From: Sulfuricurvum sp.
Lineage (GTDB): Bacteria > Campylobacterota > Campylobacteria > Campylobacterales > Sulfurimonadaceae
Length of the DNA stretch: 64,000 bases
Assembly: GCF_028710345.1 (NCBI RefSeq)
Contig: NZ_JAQTUH010000003.1
Coordinates: forward strand, 62,001 to 126,000
Reading direction: 5' to 3'
Shown here: piece after piece, positions 55,148 to 62,710 of the stretch
Layout of the letters: each line of letters opens with the position of its first letter
Position numbering within the stretch: position 1 is the stretch's first letter
Translations under genes and position numbers: made by a program
The notes under the pieces: generated by a model
Database searches by the model: none
What the model was told of the DNA's origin: nothing
What the model saw: the letters and a program-made list of their open reading frames with translations, nothing else

Positions 55148-55780
55148 ATGAAAACACAGATACTTTTTGACAATGACGGTGTCCTCGTCGATACTGAACA
55201 CTGGTACTATACCGCCAGCGCTGAGATACTCCATTCCCAAGGATTTTATCTAAGCGAGGAGAGATACCGCGATATTATGATTGCAGGGGAGAGTGCCTTT
55301 TTAATCGCCGAAGAGATGGGAATCCCCATGATAGAAACCGATAAATGGCGCGCACAGCGAAACGAACTCTACCAACACTACCTCCGTACCGAAGACATAG
55401 CGATTCACGGTGTCAAAGAGGTATTAGAACACCTCTCACACCGCTATCGTATGGGTATCGTCACCTCAGCTCTACGATGCGATTTCGAACTCATCCACGC
55501 CTCACGGGGGATTGTTGATTATATGGATTTCGTCCTTTGTAGCGGGGAATATCCTCGTGCCAAACCCTACCCCGATCCATACCTAATGGGATTAGAGCGA
55601 CTGGGAGGCGAGAAACACGAGACAATCATCATCGAGGATTCAGAACGTGGTCTACGCTCGGCAGTTGCCTCAGGGATAGAGTGTGTCATCGTCCACAACC
55701 GCTTTACCGAAAATCACGATTTCACCAAAGCAACTTATCGGATTAAAACACTCGATGAATTACTAACACTACTCACATAA
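55148..55780 (+). CDS. HAD-superfamily hydrolase, phosphoglucomutase/phosphatase-like
   Basis: A 210-residue haloacid dehalogenase family enzyme of the beta-phosphoglucomutase-like subgroup. Motif I is FDNDGVLVDTE (Asp8 and Asp10), motif II lies in GIVTSALRC, motif III in RAKPYPDPYLMGL and motif IV in IIIEDSERGLRSA. A helical cap domain lies between motif I and II. The substrate is not predictable. TATAAT at 55101-55106 may be its -10 element. ywbE follows after 11 bases. Confidence 0.87.
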   Translation: MKTQILFDNDGVLVDTEHWYYTASAEILHSQGFYLSEERYRDIMIAGESAFLIAEEMGIPMIETDKWRAQRNELYQHYLRTEDIAIHGVKEVLEHLSHRYRMGIVTSALRCDFELIHASRGIVDYMDFVLCSGEYPRAKPYPDPYLMGLERLGGEKHETIIIEDSERGLRSAVASGIECVIVHNRFTENHDFTKATYRIKTLDELLTLLT

Positions 55781-55791
55781 AAGGGATACAA

Positions 55792-55983
55792 ATGGACGGC
55801 AAAGAACGAAAAAATATCATGTCAGGCAAACGGGTGAGCATCGTCCTCAAAGAAGATCAAAGTACGGGGAGATTGACCGAGGGGGTTGTTCGTGACATCC
55901 TCACCAAATCACCGAGCCATCCGCATGGGATAAAAGTACGGTTGATGAGCGGGGAAGTGGGACGAGTTAAAGAGGTGTTTTGA
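55792..55983 (+). CDS. ywbE: YwbE family protein
   Basis: A 63-residue conserved protein of unknown function. The sequence GKRVSIVLKEDQSTGRLTEG and PHGIKVRLMSGEVGRVKEV matches the DUF2196/YwbE family, a small beta-barrel-like fold. AAAAGGGATACAA precedes the ATG. It follows the HAD gene closely and is probably cotranscribed. Confidence 0.88.
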   Translation: MDGKERKNIMSGKRVSIVLKEDQSTGRLTEGVVRDILTKSPSHPHGIKVRLMSGEVGRVKEVF

Positions 55984-55989
55984 ATATAT

Positions 55990-56391
55990 CTATCTATGTG
56001 AATAAATATAAAACATTACTGCATAGAATAATAATGTCGAACAAAAAACAAAAAATACAAATATCGTCATTCTTAGTAAGACACAGTTAATACATTTTTC
56101 TCGTGTTTTAAGAATAAAACATTTTTGAGATAGCATCGCAATAATATAAATCTGAAAAAATATTCCAAACGATAATCCAAAAAGATAAATATTTCCACTC
56201 CCAAATAAATAAACAAAGCCCTTGCTTACAATCCAAGCACCCGGTAAAAATGGAAAAGTAACAAAATTTCCGATTGTGGCAATCATACCACCAAATAAAT
56301 ATGTCACAGGAAATAAAAAAGAGTAAACTAATGCCCACAAAACGATTTTTTTGGGTAATCCTATCGAATTAATGCTGTCTTGTATGTACAT
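55990..56391 (-). CDS. Hypothetical membrane protein
   Basis: A 133-residue protein with three or four hydrophobic helices (VLWALVYSFLFPVTYLFG, YLFGLSFGIFFQIYIIAML, MTIFVFFVFCSTLLFYAVMF); I do not recognise it. The ATG at 56391 has AAAGAG six bases upstream; a TTG two codons earlier is an alternative. The gene is AT-rich and overlaps the 3' end of the gene upstream, so the two form an accessory pair next to the BrnTA locus. Confidence 0.6.
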   Translation of the reverse strand: MYIQDSINSIGLPKKIVLWALVYSFLFPVTYLFGGMIATIGNFVTFPFLPGAWIVSKGFVYLFGSGNIYLFGLSFGIFFQIYIIAMLSQKCFILKTREKCINCVLLRMTIFVFFVFCSTLLFYAVMFYIYSHR

Positions 56392-56740
56392 TTTCAACTC
56401 TTTCTGAACTGTCCAAATGAATTATAATACTATTATAATCAGCCATACTGCAAAAACCCAAAGAATAATCCATCTCATATTTCATATCATTTTGACTGAT
56501 TCCATCAGGCTCACCTAATAGATTGATTACTTCTTGTTTCGTCATATCTTGAGTAATCAAACGATTACTCAGATCATTTGCTAATGCACCTCTATAACAG
56601 GTAGAATCCATTTCATTCGATACTTTTACAAACCAAATATCAGGGTCAAACCGTTCTATTCCTTGATATCCAATAATCATAAAATGATTCAATATAGAAA
56701 TAAAAAAAATCAAAACTATATAGCCAAACTTCAAAATCAA
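56369..56740 (-). CDS. Membrane-anchored protein with a SmpA/BamE-like segment
   Basis: A protein of about 123 residues. The N-terminus KFGYIVLIFFISILNHFMI is a membrane anchor. Later, RLITQDMTKQEVINLLGEPD resembles the SmpA/OmlA (BamE-like) helix-turn-strand that precedes GxP-type strands, but the match is short. Start assignment is uncertain: TTG at 56740 or 56734 are the only upstream options, both with weak ribosome-binding sites. AT-rich and probably cotranscribed with the membrane protein gene. Confidence 0.58.
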   Translation of the reverse strand: MILKFGYIVLIFFISILNHFMIIGYQGIERFDPDIWFVKVSNEMDSTCYRGALANDLSNRLITQDMTKQEVINLLGEPDGISQNDMKYEMDYSLGFCSMADYNSIIIHLDSSERVENVHTRQH

Positions 56741-56782
56741 AACCTAAAATATTATTTATTAAATAATATCATTTTTTGATTA

Positions 56783-56870
56783 TCATATAGATAAAGCAAT
56801 AATATCCACCACTTTTCCCTTACTATTCCCCTTCACATACTCCACAATCATCCCATGAAACCGTGCAAAC
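56783..56870 (-). pseudogene. Free-standing copy of the magIII 3' end
   Basis: On the minus strand this fragment reads FARFHGMIVEYVKGNSKG, then KVVDIIALSI and a TGA. Bases 56804-56869 match 57440-57505, the 3' part of magIII, with three mismatches in 66. Below 56804 the sequences differ: here the frame ends DIIALSI, in magIII it ends NVERINSTI. An AT-rich hairpin (ATATTATT/AATAATAT) lies just beyond the stop. It has no start and no upstream part, so it is a gene-end remnant beyond the BrnTA cassette. Confidence 0.9.
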
Positions 56871-56891
56871 ACTACGAGAAACCGAGACATC

Positions 56892-56920
56892 TTGACAAAT
56901 CATGATATTATCATTATAGT
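56892..56920 (+). promoter_or_regulatory. brnTA promoter with operator palindrome
   Basis: TTGACA (56892-56897) and TATAGT (56915-56920) are separated by 17 bp. The spacer contains the perfect inverted repeat ATGATA-T-TATCAT (56902-56914). BrnA dimers autoregulate brnTA in Brucella, so this is the likely operator. Translation starts only six bases after the -10 element, so the mRNA may be nearly leaderless. Confidence 0.75.
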
Positions 56921-56926
56921 ATCTAT

Positions 56927-57220
56927 ATGAAATCGTTAAAATTTGAATGGGACGATACAAAAGCATCGTCAAATATCACCAAACACGGCGTATCGTTTGA
57001 AGAAGCCAAAACGGTATTTGATGATGATTTTGCCCGTATGATTCCCGATCCCGATCACTCGGAACAAGAAGAACGATTTATCCTGTTGGGGATGAGCTAT
57101 ACGCTGAAAATTTTAGCGGTAGTCCATTGTTACAAAGATCAAGAGGGGATAATTCGGATCATCTCCGCCCGACGATCCACCAAAAACGAAGAACGCCAAT
57201 ACAAGGAGCTATTACCATGA
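56927..57220 (+). CDS. brnT: BrnT toxin
   Basis: A 97-residue BrnT ribonuclease toxin (RelE-like fold). The family signature FEWDDTKASSNITKHGVSFE is complete, followed by EEAKTVFDDDFARMIPDPDH and ILAVVHCYKDQ, ending with IRIISARRSTKNEERQY. It overlaps brnA by four bases (ATGA). There is no ribosome-binding site upstream, fitting initiation close to the transcript 5' end. The cassette lies between two copies of the magIII 3' end. Confidence 0.93.
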   Translation: MKSLKFEWDDTKASSNITKHGVSFEEAKTVFDDDFARMIPDPDHSEQEERFILLGMSYTLKILAVVHCYKDQEGIIRIISARRSTKNEERQYKELLP

Positions 57221-57429
57221 GAGAAGAATACGATTTTTCACAATCCGTCCAAAATCCCTATGCCAAAACGGCAAAAAAACAGATTTCACTCAATGTAGAA
57301 GTGGACACAATAGAATATTTCAAACAACTCGCCCTCAAAACGGGATTGCCGTATCAAACGCTGATGAATTCGTATCTCACCGACTGTGCCATCCGACACG
57401 TCGAACCGCAGGTTAAATGGTCGAGTTAA
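57217..57429 (+). CDS. brnA: BrnA antitoxin
   Basis: A 70-residue antitoxin with a ribbon-helix-helix C-terminal part (KQISLNVEVDTIEYFKQLAL, then TGLPYQTLMNSYLTDCA). The ATG at 57217 has CAAGGAGCTATTACC upstream and overlaps the brnT stop; a longer frame starting at 57127 is rejected. The last codons overlap the 3' end of magIII on the other strand by 17 bases. Confidence 0.93.
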   Translation: MREEYDFSQSVQNPYAKTAKKQISLNVEVDTIEYFKQLALKTGLPYQTLMNSYLTDCAIRHVEPQVKWSS

Positions 57430-58063
57430 TCCTCTCGACATTCACCACTTTCCCCTTACTATTCCCCTTCACATACTCCACAATCATCCCATGAAACCGC
57501 GCAAATGTCTGTTGCAGGGTTGATGCATCGAAGTGCTCACGAATCCCCGCTTCACACCATTCCTGAAGCTCATCATACCCCTCGAACTCATACCCGAATG
57601 CTCGCAGCAGTCGTGCGGTGTAACTGTCTACTACCATCGCATCTCGCAAGCACGCATAACACAGTATCGCATCGGCACTCTCTGGACCGATCCCCTTTTG
57701 CGCCAATAACCATTCTCGATCAACCTCTAAAGCGAACGCTTCAAACGAACCGAAACTTTCCGTAATGGCGTTACAGAGTAAAATGATATTTTTGGCTTTT
57801 GCTTTTATCAGTCCGCTGGGGCGAATTAGCTCCATCAGCGTTTCGGGGTCTATGTGGCACAGTGCTTCTAAGCTAAGGTATCCTGAGTGTGAGAGGTTCT
57901 CTAACGAGGTAACGACTCTGCTCCATTGGGTGTTTTGGGTCAATATCGCACCCACGACCACTTCAAAAGTGCCGTGTTTCGGCCACCAAAGAGGTTGTGT
58001 GTTTTCGAGGAGGTTGAGGCGCTCTAGGGCGGTGTAGAGTTCATAGGAGTCGGTTAAATGCAC
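57413..58063 (-). CDS. magIII: 3-methyladenine DNA glycosylase, MagIII-like (endonuclease III superfamily)
   Basis: A 216-residue helix-hairpin-helix DNA glycosylase. WWPKHGTFEVVVGAILTQNT and LIRPSGLIKAKAKNI match H. pylori MagIII. The HhH is LLAQKGIGPESADAILCY and the catalytic Asp is in MVVDSYTARLL. The four-Cys iron-sulfur cluster of endonuclease III is absent, as in MagIII. The GTG at 58063 has AAAGGATACAT upstream. The C-terminal tail (NVERINSTI) is encoded partly antisense to brnA and differs from the tail on the free copy at 56783, so it seems to be cassette-derived. Confidence 0.88.
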   Translation of the reverse strand: MHLTDSYELYTALERLNLLENTQPLWWPKHGTFEVVVGAILTQNTQWSRVVTSLENLSHSGYLSLEALCHIDPETLMELIRPSGLIKAKAKNIILLCNAITESFGSFEAFALEVDREWLLAQKGIGPESADAILCYACLRDAMVVDSYTARLLRAFGYEFEGYDELQEWCEAGIREHFDASTLQQTFARFHGMIVEYVKGNSKGKVVNVERINSTI

Positions 58064-58105
58064 ATGTATCCTTTGTAGCTGGATTTACCCACAGGGGGCA
58101 CAATG

Positions 58106-58206
58106 CCTGCCTTCGCGGGAATGACGGGATTCGTCATCCTCGGGCTTGACCCGGGGATCCATCCCCTATTGAACAACTGGATTCCCGATCAAGTCGGGAA
58201 TGACGA
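58106..58206. repeat. REP-like palindromic repeat cluster
   Basis: Contains CCTGCCTTCGCGGGAATGAC, GTCATCCTCGGGCTTGACCC, CGGGGATCCATCCC and ATTCCCGATCAAGTCGGGAAT followed by GACG. Modules are shared with 21009-21092 and 24395-24422. It fills most of the gap between magIII and ymdB. Confidence 0.8.
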
Positions 58207-58209
58207 TGG

Positions 58210-59019
58210 TTATTCTTCCACCCACGCATCGGTTCGAAATACACGCCCGTCATCGAAGATTTTGAGTTTAAATGCTTCGGTGCATTTTCCCTCTTCGAGT
58301 GTCATGATAGCGATTTGGAGGATTTTACGGCACTTCTCAGGGACTTCGAACCGTCCCGATACTCCCGTCAAAAATCGCTCCATCGGAACGGATGCTTCCA
58401 TTCCGATAACGTTGTCACGGCAACCCGTCAGTCCGATATCAGTCATGTATGCCGTACCGCGCGCGATCTGGAAATCATCGCTCCCCACATGGGTATGGGT
58501 TCCGATGATGCCGCTCACTTGGGATTGTAACATCATCAGCATCGCCCGTTTTTCACTCGAAGCCTCAGCGTGAAAATCGATAAAGATATGCTCTATTCCC
58601 TCATTTTTGAGACTCGCCACAGTGTCGCGGGCGCACCTGAAGGCGTTATCGACGTAGGGCATACCGTAATGCCCCATGATATTGAGGATGGCAAGCTTCT
58701 CTCCCGCGACCTCAAACACTCGACACCCCGTCCCTTTTACCCCCGCAGGGTAATTGTGAGGACGGAGCATCGGGAGCGATTCGAGGAGTGGGAGGACATC
58801 TTTTTTATCCCACGTATGGTTTCCGCCACTCATCACATCGATCCCCGCGCTTAATAACTCTTGGGCATTTTTGAGGGTGATTCCAAAACCGTGAGAGGCG
58901 TTTTCGTAGTTCGCGATTACAAAATCAAGAGAATATTGGCTCCGAAGCTTTTTCAAATGCTCTTTTATCATACTCCGACCCGGACGACCGACAACGTCCC
59001 CTATAAATGCTATTTTCAC
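58210..59019 (-). CDS. YmdB-like metallophosphoesterase (TIGR00282 family)
   Basis: A 269-residue dimetal phosphoesterase. Motifs: AFIGDVVGRPGRSM (DxD/H type site), DFVIANYENASHG, MSGGNHTWDKKD, IDFHAEASSEKRAM and IGTHTHVGSDD. B. subtilis YmdB hydrolyses cyclic AMP and affects sporulation and biofilm genes; the role in Proteobacteria is unclear. The start is a GTG at 59019, matching the family N-terminus KIAFIGDVVGR. Confidence 0.9.
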   Translation of the reverse strand: MKIAFIGDVVGRPGRSMIKEHLKKLRSQYSLDFVIANYENASHGFGITLKNAQELLSAGIDVMSGGNHTWDKKDVLPLLESLPMLRPHNYPAGVKGTGCRVFEVAGEKLAILNIMGHYGMPYVDNAFRCARDTVASLKNEGIEHIFIDFHAEASSEKRAMLMMLQSQVSGIIGTHTHVGSDDFQIARGTAYMTDIGLTGCRDNVIGMEASVPMERFLTGVSGRFEVPEKCRKILQIAIMTLEEGKCTEAFKLKIFDDGRVFRTDAWVEE

Positions 59020-59062
59020 GCTCGAACCCTATTGTTTAATTCCTGAAAGTGTATCATTAGAT

Positions 59063-59560
59063 ATGTTAAAGTACATCAACGGTTATAATCCCACCATCAA
59101 AGCGCAAATAGAAGCACTCATCCATCAAAACAAGCTGGGGGAGTATTTACTCAACAAATACCCCGACACCCACACCTATACCACCGATAAAAGTCTCTAT
59201 GAGTATGTGATGGAGATAAAAAATACCCATCTACGCAACGCATCGCCTATCTCCAAAGTGCTCTATGATACCAAAATACGGGATTTGCAATCGGCTCTTG
59301 GGACGCACACCTTCGTCTCGCGGGTACAAGGGGGAAAACTCAAAGCGAAAAATGAGATTCGGATTTCAAACCTTTTTAAAAATGCCCCCGAACCTTTTTT
59401 GCGGATGATCGTCACCCATGAACTCGCCCATCTCAAAGAGAAAGAGCACAACAAAGCGTTTTATAAACTCTGCACCCATATCCTCCCCGCCTATCATCAA
59501 CTGGAGTTTGATGTGCGGTTGTATTTGACACAGCTCGATTCTCACGGGGATATTTATTAA
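59063..59560 (+). CDS. YgjP-like metallopeptidase domain protein
   Basis: A 165-residue protein with a DUF45/YgjP zinc-metallopeptidase domain. The active site is MIVTHELAHLKEKEHNKAF (HExxH variant HELAH, with a third His in KEHNKAF). A preceding N-terminal helical part (YNPTIKAQIEALIHQNKLGE) is specific to this group. The biological substrate is unknown. It lies downstream of and divergent from ymdB. Confidence 0.83.
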   Translation: MLKYINGYNPTIKAQIEALIHQNKLGEYLLNKYPDTHTYTTDKSLYEYVMEIKNTHLRNASPISKVLYDTKIRDLQSALGTHTFVSRVQGGKLKAKNEIRISNLFKNAPEPFLRMIVTHELAHLKEKEHNKAFYKLCTHILPAYHQLEFDVRLYLTQLDSHGDIY

Positions 59561-59644
59561 CAGAATTATAATGAACCCTTATTTAGGTATGATTTTTGCT
59601 TATTGTTTTTGTGCTAAAAACACACATGTTCACAGGAGGTACAA

Positions 59645-60160
59645 ATGACAATCAATAGCAACTCTATGATGGCATCCCAAATGTATGCCAACAGAAATGT
59701 TCAAGCCCAAAGCGGTGCTAGCGGTTATGCGTCACAAGGTACGGATGCGACTTTAAGTTTCGATGCAATTGCTCAACAACTTATGTCGACTTTAGATACT
59801 AACAAAAACGGAACAATCGATAAAACAGAATTTTCTCAAGCAGCGCAAGCATTAGCTCAAAATTCTACTGCCAACACTAACAACGTAGATAGTGCTTTTG
59901 GAAAACTCGATAAAAATGGTGATAGCAGTATCAGCGCTGATGAATTGATGAATGCTCTCAAACAAACACTCAACGAAACACAAAAGAAACATCATCACCA
60001 AGCAAGTACCACAAATACAACTTCTCCAGCAACTTCATCTAACGAATCAGCAACCTCTGCTTCCACCAATGATATGCAAAAAGTTTTATTTAACAAAATA
60101 ATGGCAGCCTATAGCAGTACACCAACTGTTTCCGGTTCGACGACCAATCTCACAGCATAA
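59645..60160 (+). CDS. EF-hand domain protein
   Basis: A 171-residue protein with two complete EF-hand loops: DTNKNGTIDKTE (residues 51-62) and DKNGDSSISADE (89-100). Calcium binding is expected. The N-terminus is Ser/Asn/Gln-rich with no Sec signal, and the C-terminal third is low in complexity (Ser, Thr, Ala, Asn) with KKHHHQ. A strong AGGAGG precedes the ATG. It is followed 11 bases later by the ApbE gene, so the pair may be cotranscribed. Confidence 0.85.
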   Translation: MTINSNSMMASQMYANRNVQAQSGASGYASQGTDATLSFDAIAQQLMSTLDTNKNGTIDKTEFSQAAQALAQNSTANTNNVDSAFGKLDKNGDSSISADELMNALKQTLNETQKKHHHQASTTNTTSPATSSNESATSASTNDMQKVLFNKIMAAYSSTPTVSGSTTNLTA

Positions 60161-60170
60161 AGAGTGTGCG

Positions 60171-61001
60171 TTGTATTTGTATACTTTTAACGCATTTACA
60201 ACGCCTTGTGAGCTGCATATTGACGCTCAAAATCAGTCAATTGCAGATGAGATTGCCCAAAACATTATCCATAAGACGAAAGAGTTAGAGTTTCGCTTTA
60301 GCTATTTTCGAGAAGATTCTGAACTCTATCTCCTCAATCATCGCACTTACAATACCCACAACATCAGTGATGAACTTGCTCAATTTATACAAATATCTCT
60401 CTTTTATACCACGATGACTCAAGGTGCTTTTGACATTGCTTTGGCGGGAACCCTTAAAGAGATTTCCAAAGCACCTACATGGGGGGATTATCAGCTACGT
60501 AAACAGGAATTAGCCCCATATGCCTCTTCACACCATCTCGAACTCGATGGCAATACCCTCACCTTTTCCAACAGTGTGACGAAGATTGATTTAGGTGGGT
60601 TGGTAAAAGAGTATGCCGTAGATCAAGCCGTTTTGTATCTTCAATCGATGGGGGTAACGTCTGCTTTGGTGAATTTCGGGGGAGATTTAGCCGCTTTCGG
60701 AGAGTGTCATAACCTCCCATGGAGAGTCGGTATCCAAAATCCTGATGCGTCTCATGAAAATCTACGTGAAATAGAACTTCACAATGCTTCCTTATGCACA
60801 TCGGGTCATTCCAAACGTTTTAGTGAGATTGAGGCACAAAAGGTTAGCCATATCATACGCTCAAACGCGGTAGAGGAAAAATATACACAAGTAAGTATTA
60901 TGGCACCGACAACCATCGATGCAGGTATTTGGAGTACGGCATTACTTGTCAATCCTCAACTCGCACTACCCTCGCATGTTCAACTTGTTCATGCACTCTA
61001 G
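60171..61001 (+). CDS. ApbE-family FAD:protein FMN transferase
   Basis: A 276-residue ApbE-type flavin transferase. Signature segments are EFRFSYFREDSELYLLNH, AFDIALAGTLKEI, IDLGGLVKEYAVDQAVLYL, SALVNFGGDLAAFGE and DAGIWSTALLV. ApbE covalently attaches FMN to threonines of target proteins such as Nqr/Rnf subunits. The start is a TTG at 60171 following AAAGAG. No signal peptide or lipobox is seen, unlike most ApbE, so it may be cytoplasmic or act on an unusual target. Confidence 0.82.
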   Translation: MYLYTFNAFTTPCELHIDAQNQSIADEIAQNIIHKTKELEFRFSYFREDSELYLLNHRTYNTHNISDELAQFIQISLFYTTMTQGAFDIALAGTLKEISKAPTWGDYQLRKQELAPYASSHHLELDGNTLTFSNSVTKIDLGGLVKEYAVDQAVLYLQSMGVTSALVNFGGDLAAFGECHNLPWRVGIQNPDASHENLREIELHNASLCTSGHSKRFSEIEAQKVSHIIRSNAVEEKYTQVSIMAPTTIDAGIWSTALLVNPQLALPSHVQLVHAL

Positions 61002-61012
61002 AAACAATAGCG

Positions 61013-62131
61013 TTAGTTTTTTACCAACTCTACCAATGTCTCAAAATGAGCCGTATGGGGAAACATATCAAACAGTTGAACCCGATTTACACGGTATCCA
61101 CTGAGATTTTCAAGATCTTTTGCCAAACTCTGCGCGTTACAGCTCGAATAGAGGATTCGCTCACTTCCGACACGTTCCAACCATTTGCACAACTGCTCAC
61201 CCAATCCGCGCCTTGGAGGATTGACGATAATCACGTCGGCACGTTCCCCTGATTCGGCACCGAAACTCGCTGCATCCAATGCTTTGAATGTCAGATTCTC
61301 AAATCCAATCCGTTTAGCGGATTCTTGAGCACACGCTATTGCTTCAGCCTCTATCTCGATTCCCACAATATGGCGCTCAGGTGTGGCACAATGCAGAGCA
61401 AATCCCCCTACCCCGCAAAAGAGATCCCAGATTATTTTCGGCTTCGATTCACCTGCCCACTCTGATGCTGTTTTATAGAGCTTTGTAGCAATGTCTGTAT
61501 TGGTCTGAAAAAAACTTTTAGGACGGATAAAGAGGGGGATGGAGTTTAGATTCTCTTCGAGTCGGGTTTGGTCGGTGAGAAAAATCTCCTCCTCACCCTC
61601 TAAAATCGCCATGTGTATCGGTTGAATATTGACGGTAATAACAGTGAGTTTAGGAACACGTGCCACTAAATCATCGAGACCATTTTTGAGTCGTCCGATG
61701 ATACCGTGAGAGCGGAGGACGAAACGGAGCATCATCGTGCCGTTATGAGCACTTCGGGTAAGGAGGACGTATTTAAGCTCCCCTTTTTTAACACGTACAT
61801 CATAGGCTTGTATTTTTAGTTCACGCAGCCATGTTTGTATCTGCCCTAGCGCATGTTGCATGCTCACGTCGTACAAAGGGCATTGGATTAGGCTTGATTC
61901 TTCTGAGAGCCCTAGCACTATCCCATCACGACTTGGGATAGCCACCATTTTGGCTTTATTACGAAACCCTTTTAGCTGACTCGGGGAGGGTTTAAGCCAC
62001 TGCTTTGGCTCAAAAGGGTGTAAAAGTTTATGGAGTAATGCACCTTTTTCATTGAGCTGCTCACCGTAAAAAAGGTCGATCATACTGCATGATCTGCACG
62101 CATCCGTGTCGTAAAAACTGCAAAAACTCAT
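61013..62131 (-). CDS. rlmC: 23S rRNA (uracil(747)-C(5))-methyltransferase RlmC
   Basis: RlmC (RumB) methylates U747 in 23S rRNA. The 372-residue protein carries the four iron-sulfur cluster Cys (C4, C12, C15 and C84). It has the SAM domain IWDLFCGVGGFALHCATPER and the catalytic Cys in ILYSSCNAQSLAKD. DMFPHTAHFETLVELV ends the protein. Close similarity to the E. coli enzyme is recognisable throughout, which separates it from RlmD and TrmA. AAAAGGTTGAA precedes the ATG. It lies convergent to the ApbE gene. Confidence 0.94.
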   Translation of the reverse strand: MSFCSFYDTDACRSCSMIDLFYGEQLNEKGALLHKLLHPFEPKQWLKPSPSQLKGFRNKAKMVAIPSRDGIVLGLSEESSLIQCPLYDVSMQHALGQIQTWLRELKIQAYDVRVKKGELKYVLLTRSAHNGTMMLRFVLRSHGIIGRLKNGLDDLVARVPKLTVITVNIQPIHMAILEGEEEIFLTDQTRLEENLNSIPLFIRPKSFFQTNTDIATKLYKTASEWAGESKPKIIWDLFCGVGGFALHCATPERHIVGIEIEAEAIACAQESAKRIGFENLTFKALDAASFGAESGERADVIIVNPPRRGLGEQLCKWLERVGSERILYSSCNAQSLAKDLENLSGYRVNRVQLFDMFPHTAHFETLVELVKN

Positions 62132-62140
62132 TTCAACCTT

Positions 62141-62608
62141 TTATATTCCGGTTGTACTTGCGTCAAAAGAGCTTTGAGGGATCGCGTATAGCCGTCTCTC
62201 AAGTCGTCCTATGTGGGAGAGCACCTCATCTGAAGCAGCTTGAAGTTTAATAAAATACTCTTTTGCAAGCTCTTTCTCATGATCACTTAACTTTTTTTTA
62301 GAACTAAATAATTTTGAAAAGAACGAACGGTCATTATCGGCAAAATAGATTTTAAAGATTTTCATATACTCATCGTGCAAGGCGAAATGGGCCTTTTCAA
62401 TCTCTCCCAAACAATCCATATTACCCAATGCATTGAGTTTTTGCCCTTCGCTGTAGAACCACTGACCGAAATTACAATCAGTACCACTCAAAGGGATTGC
62501 CCCCTCGTCAATCGGTAATCCCTCGATCAATAATTTAGCTCTCTGAACCCATCGCAGATGGGCTGTTTTTGCATCACCCAAAAGTTGCAGTGTAACAGCC
62601 TTGTCCAT
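62141..62608 (-). CDS. Stand-alone CZB domain protein, paralogue of the 39925 gene
   Basis: A 155-residue CZB-fold protein. Likely zinc ligands are His in KTAHLRWVQRAKLL, Cys in GTDCNFGQWFYSEG, and two His in EIEKAHFALHDEYM. The order and spacing match the protein at 39925, with which it also shares the following KIFKIYF-like segment. The C-terminal part is helical and charged. No output domain is fused. It is the first of two genes (CZB, rlmC) on the minus strand, nine bases apart. Confidence 0.82.
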   Translation of the reverse strand: MDKAVTLQLLGDAKTAHLRWVQRAKLLIEGLPIDEGAIPLSGTDCNFGQWFYSEGQKLNALGNMDCLGEIEKAHFALHDEYMKIFKIYFADNDRSFFSKLFSSKKKLSDHEKELAKEYFIKLQAASDEVLSHIGRLERRLYAIPQSSFDASTTGI

Positions 62609-62710
62609 ATTTAACCCTCATTTCGTTATTAATAACGAATTATACAGAATTAACGTTACAAAGATATAATGGTTAAATGTTTAATTTTTAGCCACATATT
62701 TTGCATTCGC

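Noticed and set aside
57127-57216. Longer N-terminal extension of brnA
   Set aside because: It lies inside brnT in another frame; the ATG at 57217 has AAGGAG upstream and overlaps the brnT stop as in other brnTA operons.
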